64,000 nt of DNA from Triangularia verruculosa (Eukaryota; Ascomycota; Sordariomycetes; Sordariales; Podosporaceae): NCBI GenBank assembly GCA_033296885.1, contig MU864001.1, forward strand, positions 41,582 through 105,581, given 5' to 3'. The notes under the pieces are model-generated. The model did not search any database, had not been told where the DNA came from, and worked only from the letters and a program-made list of their open reading frames with translations. The position numbers and the translations under genes are program-made. Below, piece by piece: positions 1 through 9,228 of the stretch (its first letter is position 1; every line of letters starts with the position of its first letter).

Positions 1-1169
1 AAGCGCTCTTCTCTCGTGAGATCGAAAGCAGGCATCTGGGTTGGCATTCTCCGGTTTCCCTTCTTTCGTTCGTTTGATGCCAACCTCTTTATTCATTGTT
101 TCAACCCGGGTTGTTGTTGTTGTTGTTGGAAACTGTCATTTGGCCTGTCTTTGCGGTGGAAAATAAGGGTTTCTAGCTTCATGTTTGTGACTTCCTCATG
201 TTGTATCTTTTCCCTTTCGCTTTTAGATCTCTTTTTCAAGGTAAACAGGGAAGAATACAACGATGTGGTTTTGGGTTTCAGAGCTTGTACATCCATGGTG
301 AAGTGTCGGTTCCTCTAGATCAAAGCTTTCTTTGCTTCCCACGATGCCTTCGATGTCGCGAGTCGCCAAGTAGCGATGGACATCAAGATCTAGAGGCGGC
401 TTATGGCCACCATCTCCAGCCTCCATTATGATGCCCGGTTCGAGTGAAAAGCGGAGAAAAGAAAAGGCAGGTTTATGGGATTGGTTGATGTGACGACTTG
501 ACAGTGAAGGAACCGTAGCGAGGAATAAGTAGCCAAAGGTATATGTGAGACATAGCGGGATAGACCATAACCCTGTGGAAAATAATGCCAGCTGGGAAGG
601 CGGGACATAATATGGACAGACACCAGGATGAAGAGACATCCATATTATACAAAGAGAATCCTCGGCATACCATGTTCAAGACGTAACTCCGCGCCACCAA
701 CAAGTAGACTTCGTGCTGACAGGCCCGATCAAATGCCCCTATCCTACCTAGGTAGTCTTTGCTTTCTTGAGAGGGTACCGTGATCTCAGACTTGTGTGGC
801 AGACGTAACAGGAGGGCAAGCTAGCGGCCGCTCTAGCGGCCAGCCGTCAGATGTTTGATCGGGTTGGGGGGTAAAGTAACCGAAGAGTGAGACTGGTCAG
901 GTAGCTAGCGCGTGTTAAAATGAAAAGGGGCTGTACTGCTGGGCCGGTTAATCCTAGTGTTGCTTCATCCTCCATGGCCTGGTGGCTAATCGCCGTTGGC
1001 ATATCACTGTACTTGTGAAAGAGAAGTGACAAGAGGAAGAAGCCTCGACGAACAGGTGAACCGGTTGGAAGAAGTGCGATGCAAACGAACAAAGCTGTCC
1101 GAGAACTCCCATGGATCCAGCTGCCGCGGTTTCGGGATATGTAAATTACCGAGGGCAAAGTTTGCTCTT
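1..1169. other. Gene-free left end
   Basis: No convincing gene is visible. The open frames here are short, overlap on both strands and resemble no family I know. A short GTT simple repeat lies at about 113-127. A NotI-like octamer with a duplicated TAGCGGCC word is at about 822-840. This may be the flank of the repeat island that follows. Confidence 0.5.
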
Positions 1170-1552
1170 CTGATTAGTTATCCACCTACTTACTTCGGAT
1201 TATAGAGGAGGCCAGCGTGCTCCTCCTATGTTTAAGATTAATAAGGTCATAGGTAGTTAAATCCTCCTTCATATAACCCCTGGTAAACGAAGGAGCGGGA
1301 GATTACCGAAACGTAAAGACTTATTACGTATCACCGATTCTGTAAACAAACAGAACCTGCCTGTGTAAAAGGAAGGACCGATACGTTTTCCCCTCTAAAA
1401 CGAAACATAAGTCTTCACGCTGAACAGTATTTCAACCGACGACGATAAGTACCGAAGCGAAGGTAGATACCATGCCGGTATCTATGGTTACATAAGGGTA
1501 AGTCTTCTCTGCGGAGCTGAGCCTGGTTGCCGGTTGGCTGTGAAGCACAGGG
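1170..1552 (+). repeat. Diverged dispersed repeat, copy A
   Basis: Read on the plus strand, this stretch aligns with the reverse complement of 2425-2692. Shared blocks include the ATTATAGAGG region (about 1196), TCCTCCTT..TATAACCCC (about 1262), GGAGCGGGA (about 1291), ACATAAGGGTAA (about 1490) and GCTGTGAAGCACA (about 1540). Copy A carries an extra segment of roughly 80-100 bases around 1385-1465. Most differences are C/T or G/A transitions. It is probably a transposon relic aged by RIP. No coding capacity is visible. Confidence 0.7.
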
Positions 1553-2302
1553 CCGTTGCTTCGAAGACACTGCCACGCCGTGGACAGAATAATTGGTACT
1601 GCAAACTAAGATTACACCCTTAAAACAGTAGGAAAGGCCTAATAACGACCTATCTTTTTAGGACTTATTATTATCTTTTAACACGTAAACAGTATCTTTT
1701 AAAGTGTTATAAGGCTGATCAACTATCTTTTAAGGCCTATTACAATACTGGATTCCCACTTTGCAGTGCCAGCTTTTCTGTCCAGGACGTGACTGCATGG
1801 CTTTTCTGGAGTGTCAGCTTCCGGCATGCGCCACGCCGCTTTGCAGATGGAAGCTTACCTACCTAAACATCCGGGTGGAGAGTGGGGGATTTTGGTCTAA
1901 AGACAGCTTCTTGACTGGATCCTTCAAGTCGGCCTAGTCACGAGATGGACTTTCCACAAGCAGCTGCATCCTCAAAGCCAATGTTCTGTTCAGTCAGCAG
2001 CCTAGTGAAGAGTCACCCCTTTTGGATTGGGATTACCTAGGTAGTAATAGAGATAGAAGTGACTCAGCGGTCATATAGGCTAAGGTAAATGCGGAAATGA
2101 CAGAGTTGTAGTCATCAGTGACCATTTTACATAAGGTAGACGGTGGGTGAATCAATAAAAGGTTGGCTGACATTGGTATTGAAGTAGAATCTAGGTACCG
2201 AGTAGAGAGGAGTCAATGCCTTTGCGAGGGAATGACTGGATCGCAGTTTTGGCTCACAATCCCACATGAATGGCATATAAGTAGATGAACTAGAATCTTG
2301 GT
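1553..2302. other. Gene-free stretch between repeat copies
   Basis: No gene is seen. Between 1640 and 1750 the sequence is AT-rich and repeats the word TATCTTTTAA several times, giving a low-complexity patch. The rest is unremarkable and may be the body of a decayed element whose inverted ends are copies A and B. Confidence 0.4.
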
Positions 2303-2421
2303 CAAACCCAAGTCCGTTACAACCAGCCAAGATTTTACCTCTCGAAAAGAGGCATAGCGTATGTCTAATAAAGATAGATGGGCAGTATATTCGGCTTCAT
2401 CTAGTTACAGTGTCTCGCTCT
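2303..2421 (+). repeat. 119-bp inverted repeat, left arm
   Basis: The reverse complement of this segment matches 5024-5142 over 119 bases without gaps. Only three mismatches are visible, all transitions (right-arm positions 5042, 5055 and 5057). The match stops abruptly at both ends. No clear target-site duplication flanks the pair. The near identity implies recent origin or homogenisation, in contrast to the diverged copies beside it. Confidence 0.9.
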
Positions 2422-2424
2422 TGT

Positions 2425-2692
2425 GCTTCACAGCTAACCGGCAACGAGGCTCGGCTCCGTAGAGAAGATTTACCCTTATGTAAGTATATATACCGGCACT
2501 GCTTCTACCTTCCACACAGGCGGGTTTCTTTTTATTTACGGAATCGGTATTACGTTATGGGTCTTCACGTTTTAGCGATATCCCGCTCCCTCGCTTACCG
2601 GGGTTATAAAGGAGGATCTAACTACTTTATCGATCTTGAAAATGGGAGGAGTACGCTAGCGCCCTCTATAATTGGAAGTAAAGCAGGTAGGT
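2425..2692 (-). repeat. Diverged dispersed repeat, copy B (inverted)
   Basis: This is the inverted, shorter partner of 1170-1552 and lies three bases inside the left arm of the 119-bp inverted repeat. It lacks the internal segment present in copy A. Differences are dominated by transitions, which suggests RIP or another deamination process. The span 2410-2811 is open on the plus strand, but the translation resembles no known protein and I treat it as non-coding. Confidence 0.7.
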
Positions 2693-3158
2693 ACCTTAGG
2701 TACGGCATTCTGCCCCGTCTGCTGAAGATACTACCCTCGACCTGCTCGCAGTACCCGGCTTCGTCTACTTGCACTGTTCTCTCACGGTACATTTCCTCGA
2801 AACTCGGATGAGCCATCGCTCGGGTTTACAGGCAAGGAACAATGCGCAGTGGAAATCCGTATTTGTTCAGTCGAAGATCAGATGGAGGTGGTTTAATACT
2901 CCTTGTAAAATATGCAGATGCTGTCTAAGGCAAGATACAAGTACATGCTTTCCAGATTTCTTCAGTTCTCTCCTTCGGGTTCTCTTGCACGAAACAACGA
3001 ACTTGGATCACCAGGTTTCTCCTCTTTGGGAATATTGATATCCCGCTTCCCCAAAGTGGTATTGGCGAGGCGTACATCCTTTCGAGCTCTGTCGAGGTCA
3101 CGACCGGTGGTACGAGATAGAGTGCCGCTCCCACGAACACTGCCATATCCCTTCTTTC

Positions 3159-4457
3159 CTAGAGTACTACTGGAACCAGAACCCTCCTGGTCTTTTCTGC
3201 TCCCCCTAGGAATGCGCTGTAAACGCCCCTCGCGTCTCTAACTTTCTCATGACTGCTGGTATCAACCCGTTCCCCTTTCCCTCCACGAACAGGAATATCC
3301 AATTGTTGTGCGGCTCTGAGACTTATCACAAGGTCTAAAGTCGGCTCCTTCAGCTTCTTGTGGTACTCCAAGTTGAGGAAAAAGTCTGATGGGGCTTGAT
3401 ACTTGGAGCTTGACTGGAACGTATCTACCAGCCACTGCGCAGCCAGCTCTGGGTCGGCAATCCAAGTTTCCGGAATCCAGTAACGAAATGGACCGTCTGC
3501 TCTCAGAAAGTTATCCGAAGATGGGCGAAACGGCCAGTACATCTCGATGGGCGACTCTGGTTTACGTGGCTCGGCTATATCATCATTTGCATACTTGTTC
3601 GGATGATCGTTGCCCCTCATGCAGCTGTATAATCTGGCTCTGGTGAAATTGATCAGCTTCACACTGTCGTCTTCTTCGCATAGGATGACCTGTCGTGGGC
3701 CGAAGTCCGTCACCCAGGTCTCAGCATTCCACCAAAGAGAGTTGTCAAGCTCGATAAGCTGTCGAAGAACCGAGAGTCGCACTTCCACATCATCGTATGG
3801 CTTGGGTAAAGGGCGCGGTCTCTGGCTATCTCTCTGAGACAGGGAGTTCGCTATCATGTTGCTCATCGTCTCTCCGTCGACTGTGCCCAGCAAATTCATC
3901 CGGACCGGGCGGCTCTGGCCTGGTCGACCTGCTGGGCGCGAGAATGTCCAGGATCCGTAGTACCGGGGAAGGAAATCTGCAAATTCAGGTCTGTTCCGTA
4001 GGTCGAAGTAGGTGTACGCCTCCAGCGAATAATCCAGGTCAGCGCGTGTCATGCAGTCCATACATTCCGTGCAGTCTTCGCGGGGCTCAACGTCACAGCC
4101 GATATAGCCGCAGTGCAGAGGATAGTTGACACCGTCGTAGATTTGGGCCATACACTCCCTTTCAGGGTCACCGTTGTAGAAACAAGCCAGCAAACGTGGT
4201 CCTGCAACAATGCGACCGTCGGATGCGCGGAGACTTCGATCTTTCACAACCGTGAGAGTGGCTACCTGGGGATCCGGAAGTGGCTCAGTTTCGAGGGGAG
4301 GGTTGTCAAGCGCAAATGCAAGGCGATCATTGCGGCTGTCCCACACCGTTGGTGTGCGTGGACTGCCAAGATATCTACCACCAAAGGGTAATGGAGGTAT
4401 ATGCCTCTGAATGGTGAGGATCAAGCCCTCCTGGTAATAATCGAGATCCGGATTCAT
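3159..4457 (-). CDS. Fungal protein kinase-like protein
   Basis: This is a single open frame of 432 codons. The layout matches fungal kinase-like proteins that are often annotated only as hypothetical. A glycine-containing N-terminal region is followed by a nucleotide-lobe-like stretch (CFYNGDPERECMAQIYDGVNY, about residues 92-112). Next come the EAYTYFDLRN..PRYYGSW block (about 147-170) and a catalytic-loop-like stretch, RQVILCEEDDSVKLINFTRA (about 256-275). A usual member has Asp where this has Asn in LINF, so activity is doubtful. A CxxCMDCM cysteine cluster lies at about residue 130. No signal peptide or membrane segment is seen. The gene sits alone inside a 119-bp inverted repeat. Further exons upstream of 4457 cannot be excluded. 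The family call is moderate and any substrate is unknown. Confidence 0.6.
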   Translation of the reverse strand: MNPDLDYYQEGLILTIQRHIPPLPFGGRYLGSPRTPTVWDSRNDRLAFALDNPPLETEPLPDPQVATLTVVKDRSLRASDGRIVAGPRLLACFYNGDPERECMAQIYDGVNYPLHCGYIGCDVEPREDCTECMDCMTRADLDYSLEAYTYFDLRNRPEFADFLPRYYGSWTFSRPAGRPGQSRPVRMNLLGTVDGETMSNMIANSLSQRDSQRPRPLPKPYDDVEVRLSVLRQLIELDNSLWWNAETWVTDFGPRQVILCEEDDSVKLINFTRARLYSCMRGNDHPNKYANDDIAEPRKPESPIEMYWPFRPSSDNFLRADGPFRYWIPETWIADPELAAQWLVDTFQSSSKYQAPSDFFLNLEYHKKLKEPTLDLVISLRAAQQLDIPVRGGKGERVDTSSHEKVRDARGVYSAFLGGAEKTRRVLVPVVL

Positions 4458-5023
4458 GATGATGATAATGAAAGTCTGGCTCGGGCTGCGCTAGGCGTTG
4501 ATAGTAGAAAAGGTGGTGAGTTGGTCGGAAGAGTTGACGAATTCGCTGTGTTGAGATCAAATCGAAGCGAATGTGACCCGAGTTTGGTGGGAAGCGTTAG
4601 ATTCAGAGGAAAAGAGCCAGGTAGCTCTAAAATATATTGCAAGTATTTTAAAGTTTGCGGTCAACCTTGCATGTGAGCCACAAAGGAAACTAGCTAAAAG
4701 CTTCCCATATGCCACACCCACTCACATTTCCCAGCATTCACGTAGACAGGGAAGTTTTCTAATGGCAAGCAACCGTCAGCCACAGCTGCCAAAAAACATC
4801 TCTTTCGACCTTACCCAAATCCTTCTAAACTCGCCATAGATAACCATAGAACTGATGTAGAAACATGATCTCTACAATAAGTTAGGTTGATTTTGCCTGT
4901 TGACAGCCAGAGCAGGTGTAAAAACACGATCCTTGGCTGGCCGGAACACCTGTGGGATCAGCCTGCTTGATTGTGTGAACCATCAGTTGCCATTGTAATC
5001 TTAACAGGATCGTTGGCTGATCG
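4458..5023. other. 5' flank of the kinase-like gene
   Basis: No gene is supported here. The stretch should hold the promoter and leader of the minus-strand kinase-like gene. The right arm of the inverted repeat begins at its far end. A possible upstream exon of the kinase-like gene would lie here, but I could not choose one. Confidence 0.4.
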
Positions 5024-5142
5024 AGAGCGAGACACTGTAACCAGATGAAGCCGAATGTGCTGCCCATCTATCTTTATTAGACATACGCTATGCCTCTTTT
5101 CGAGAGGTAAAATCTTGGCTGGTTGTAACGGACTTGGGTTTG
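5024..5142 (-). repeat. 119-bp inverted repeat, right arm
   Basis: Right partner of 2303-2421, with 116 of 119 bases identical by eye and no gaps. Together the arms enclose 2,840 bp containing the kinase-like gene and repeat copy B. Such a unit could be a non-autonomous DNA transposon, a captured gene, or two chance insertions of one short element in opposite directions. Confidence 0.9.
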
Positions 5143-5602
5143 GCGCAAAGTGGAATAGTGAGAACCGTAATTATAAATCGATAAGTAGCTGGAAGTTGCT
5201 CGACGCGCGGTTCATGAATAAAGATTGGGTAGAGATAATGGGTGAAAATTCTTGAGCCATGTGACGGAATCCAAACTGCTGATCGTTCCAGACGTTGCAA
5301 TATTGCTTGCTATCAATACCGGACATCCTACACACTTTTTGCTCTTTAGCGTCGAAACCCCGAAGCCGGTGTCCCCCTTTTTACCTAACCCCCTTTCTAT
5401 CGCAAGCCAGCACTGACACCGTCCGTCACCAAAGAGATAAAAAGTGGAAAACGTGTAGTTTCGCAGAACCAAAAACTGGAATATTGGTTGTTGCCGTAAT
5501 CGTAGGGTTGCTATACAGGGAACAAAAATAAATAAAACGAGCCCCGCTCTTCTTTCCTCAAAGCCTCGGGTCCCAAATACATATCTCTACCGCTTCTCCT
5601 GC
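5143..5602. other. Gene-free stretch downstream of sdh4
   Basis: No gene is seen. It should contain the 3' end of the sdh4 transcript, which runs leftwards. It separates the repeat island from the conserved gene block. Confidence 0.4.
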
Positions 5603-6252
5603 TTAAGCCTTCCACAGTCTCTTGATGGTCTCGGTGATGCCGACATCGCTGGTCTCATACTCGTAGAGGGCAAGACCCACAACGACGGTGGCGGCGTTGA
5701 GGCCCCAGATGGCAGCCTTCCGGGCACGGGGTGTTCTGTATTGGGGAACGTAATCGACGATAATGTTCTGGAAGCCGGTGTGGGAGTGGATGAGGAGGGT
5801 GGCGCACAGGACGGCATCCATGGTGGGGTTAAGAGAGCCGGCGGCGAAAGGAGCAACGGTAAGGGGGATCAGGGACGCAGCGACGAGGCGGTCGAAGGTC
5901 CAGTGGTAAGAGCCGTGCGAGGGAGATGGGAGCGGTACAGGGGCAGCATCGTTGACTGTATAGGTTAGTTGTGTCCTCATAAAGCCGTATCATATGCCGT
6001 AAAACCGTCGATTCCGGCCCGGTCTCGGCTTAAGTAAATGCGCTCGTACCTGTGCCAACAACACGCTCTGCAGAACACTGTTAGTAATACGTCCCAGGGA
6101 AAAGAAAGGCGAGGAGGAAGCGCACGAGGAAGAGGGGGAAGGATGTCCCTCTTGGCGGTTGTGTGGAAAGCAGCGCGCGCAATGACGCTGTTCTGGATAG
6201 CAGGCTTTGTCGCAACCTGGCGCAGCAGGGAAGAGCGAGCGATAGAGGCCAT
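5603..6252 (-). CDS. sdh4: Succinate dehydrogenase membrane anchor subunit (CybS)
   Basis: This is the small membrane anchor of mitochondrial complex II, which passes electrons from succinate to ubiquinone in the inner membrane. I read three exons: 6252-6126, an 18-nt exon 6067-6050, and 5955-5603, giving 165 aa. The N-terminus is a mitochondrial presequence rich in Ser, Arg and Ala, with an AAFHTTAKRD processing region at residues 27-36. The mature part keeps VNDAAPVP and GSYHWTFDRLVAASLIP. It also keeps the haem-ligand region LIHSHTGFQNIIVDY and a C-terminal LWKA. Branch sites ACTAAC precede both acceptors. The start lies in a CACCATGG context. The long conserved block leaves little doubt of identity. 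It is divergent from cyt-18 with 580 bp between the starts. Confidence 0.95.
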
Positions 6253-6832
6253 GGTGACTGAGAGGTAGACGGCAGCCAATTGATTCGACTGAACGACTGA
6301 CTGGCTGAATAGACGACGTGCAGACTTGGACGGCTTGGGCGGGCTTTGAAGACGACGACGACGGCGACAACGAACTCGGAACGACGGAGACACACACCTG
6401 CGAAAATGGTTGCCGAATGTCGAATGCCAATGAACTTGATCCCTCGGCAATCGGGACCTCTCTCTGCCAATCGTCTTGTCGTTGATGTCAGCCGAAGAAC
6501 CCCACCCAATATCCACTTAAAGCCAAGCTTCGGGTCGGACCGGATTTTTTGGCTTCCGAGAAGCACCCCTCCAGACGTCACTGTCACAAGCCTGGACAGA
6601 GCAGGGACCCTTGTTGCAGTGGGAGGTGGCCCAAGCTTTGGTCCAAAAATTTCGAGCTTGGCAGCTGCAGCAGCATCTACCACCACGTCCAGCGGGTCTG
6701 GGAATCTGACTGTAGACTGTTATAACGACGTATTTCACCAACTCCCAACCCTCTCAGCAAAAAAAGGTGCCAGATCAAACCCCCAGAGGACTTCGCTGGC
6801 AGTAAAGCAACTGTGTCAAATTTGCCGCCGCA
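6253..6832. promoter_or_regulatory. Shared divergent promoter of sdh4 and cyt-18
   Basis: This 580-bp region lies between the start codons of two nuclear genes for mitochondrial proteins. Four CCAAT pentamers are visible on the plus strand, at 6276-6280, 6427-6431, 6467-6471 and 6506-6510. CCAAT is the binding core of the HAP2/3/5 (NF-Y) complex, known in fungi as a regulator of respiratory genes. The sites are short and could occur by chance, so co-regulation is inference. No clear TATA box is seen. Confidence 0.45.
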
Positions 6833-8964
6833 ATGGCGTTCGGACTAGGGGCCCTCACGGGCAGAGGCTCCGTGTGCCGAAAATGCTTATTAACAGTGAA
6901 GTCCATGGCCGGTGGTGGCCCGACATCTACATACGCTCAACATCGAGGAAAGAAGACATGGCACGGCCCCAAGTACCAGGCCAAGATCGACCAGGCACAG
7001 GCAGAATGGGAAGAAAGGGCCGAGAAGATTAGGAATGGGGAGATGCAAAGTACATGGGATATGTTCGTTGAGCGGGGCTATGTGAAGGACACAGCTGGGT
7101 AGGTTCTTGTGGAGGTAAACTTCAAGTGCACTGTTTTCCAGAACAGTCTAGCTGACTGCATCTCGGGGAGAAAGATCGCACGAAACCATTCGCGAATTAA
7201 TGATCCGTAAACGGATTGGCGCGTACACCGGCATTGACCCTACTGCGAGCTCACTACATATCGGCCATCTTCTTCCCCTCATGCCCATTTTCTGGATGTA
7301 TATGCACGGCTATGCAGCTTATACTCTGATCGGAGGAGCGACAGCCAAGATCGGTGACCCTACTGATCGTTTGGTCAGCCGTACGCCGATCAAGAGAACC
7401 GACCTCACCATGAATTTGACCAAGATACAGTACCAGCTCAAGGCTCTCTGGACCAATGTTGAAGAGCAGGCGAGGAGGCGACAATTCGAGAAGAATTGGG
7501 CTTGGAAACGGGCTGTTGTCAACAATTCCACATGGTGGAACTCGCTTCCTCTAATCGAAGTTCTCAAGAGACTAGGGGATAGCATGAGAATGGGGCCATT
7601 ATTATCCCGCGACACGTAAGTTATACCTTGCTACAGACTTCAACTGGTGGAATTCATGGCTGATCCTGCTTCACAGAGTCAAAAACAAGATGGCGAAAGG
7701 CGACGGCATGTCATTCTCAGAATTTACTTACCCACTTATGCAGGGTTGGGACTGGTGGCATATGTACAAGGCAAACGGAATCCAGATGCAGATTGGTGGC
7801 TCAGATCAGTACGGTAACATTGTGACCGGTATCGATACAGTCAAGATTGTCCGAGATAATGAACCAGATCCGAGCGAGGTGATCCAGGCCGGCCCTTACA
7901 ATGACCCAGTCGGCTTCACCGTACCCCTGCTGACAGACTCGGCCGGCGTCAAATTTGGAAAAAGTGCTGGCAATGCCATCTGGCTCGACAGGTTTCAGAC
8001 ATCCGAGTTCGACCTCTACGGCTACTTTGTGCGGCGAACCGACGACGAGGTGGAGAAGCTGCTCAGGCTTTTCACCTTCCTGCCTCTCGAGAACATCAAC
8101 GAGGCCATGAAGATTCACAACCAGAATCCTGCCGAACGCATTGCCCAGCATCTGTTGGCGTTTGAAGTAGTGGGATTGGCCCACGGCATGAACGCAGCGC
8201 ACAGGACTGCCTTAGACCACCAGGCCATGTACGGCAAACAGGTTGCCATCCCCGGTGTCACCCTCAAGATGCCCAAGGCGCCAACCGACGATACACCGAT
8301 CACCTTGGCCAACGCTCCTCGGTTTGATATACAACTCCCAGAGTCCCTCATCATGGGCAATTCCATCGGCCGTATCCTGTACGCCTCCGGCCTCGCAGCC
8401 AGCAGCTCAGAGGGCCACCGCCTGGCTAAACAGCAAGCCGCCTACATCGGCGCCATGCCTGGGCACAAGCGCGAGGATCACCAAAAGGAGATGGACCACT
8501 CCTTGCTCACCTTCACGCCGGTCAAGCTCTGGTACCCGCAGGAAACTCGAAACTACCTCATCGACGGCAAGATGCTCATCCTCCGCAAGGGCAAGCACAA
8601 CATTCGCATCATTGAGATGGTCAGCGACGAGGTGTGGAAGGCGTCTGGAAAGATTTACCCCGGTCAGCCGGGCACCGGTGCCCTGCGTGTCCTTCGCGAC
8701 CAGCTCAGGGCGCTCAAGAGCGGCATGATGTCGGCCGAGGAGGTGAAGGCCAAGCTGAAGGACGAAACTCCGGAGGAGGCGCCTGGGTTTTTGAAGTTCC
8801 CAGACCAGGACACTGCCGCTGTGAGGAGGTTGACGAGGCAACTCATGAATGAGATTCACCAGAAGGAGTCGGAGCTTGAAGCTGAGGACCTTGAGGACGA
8901 CGGTCAAAATGAGTTTGGGAACAAGAACAAAGGTCGGTCAAGGGGAAATGGGTCTGAGTGGTAG
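6833..8964 (+). CDS. cyt-18: Mitochondrial tyrosyl-tRNA synthetase, CYT-18 type
   Basis: Charges mitochondrial tRNA(Tyr). In Neurospora the orthologue CYT-18 also helps mitochondrial group I introns fold and splice. I read three exons: 6833-7098, 7175-7615 and 7677-8964, giving 664 aa, close to the Neurospora length. The class I signatures are HIGH at residues 117-120 (SLHIGH) and KFGKS at 328-332. The tyrosine site IGGSDQYGN lies at about 275-283. The C-terminal part has an S4-like RNA-binding region (LWYPQETRNYLIDGKMLILRKGK at about 517-539). An N-terminal extension (about residues 40-75, WHGPKYQAKIDQAQAEWEER) sits where CYT-18 has the H0 helix used in intron binding. The acidic tail is probably disordered. 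Intron 1 ends at 7174 after a CTGAC branch site. Identity is very secure; splicing activity is inferred. Confidence 0.94.
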
Positions 8965-9228
8965 GAATTGAAGTCTTGTTTTTGAAGGGTGCGGCGACTC
9001 GTCACTCGAGTTGTAAGATATCGCTGTATTGTACCGAGCCTATAGCATGAGCTCCCCTGTACATTTCTCAACTATGTAGATGAACTGGGGATCGGAGTTT
9101 GGGCAGTGGGGTAGACTAAAAGACAATAACCAACTCGTACCAAACCTCCTGGCTACACTATCAGACCAAGAATCATCCAGCTACAAATCCCCACACCCGA
9201 TCTTTCCCCGGGATCAGAAGCGCCCCCA

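Noticed and set aside
820..842. NotI-rich, vector-like sequence
   Set aside because: Only about 20 bases, with no adjoining vector backbone. It probably is natural GC-rich sequence.
6346..7032. 228-codon plus-strand frame across the sdh4/cyt-18 promoter
   Set aside because: It overlaps the first exon of cyt-18 in another frame and covers the intergenic region; the translation is unlike any protein known to me.
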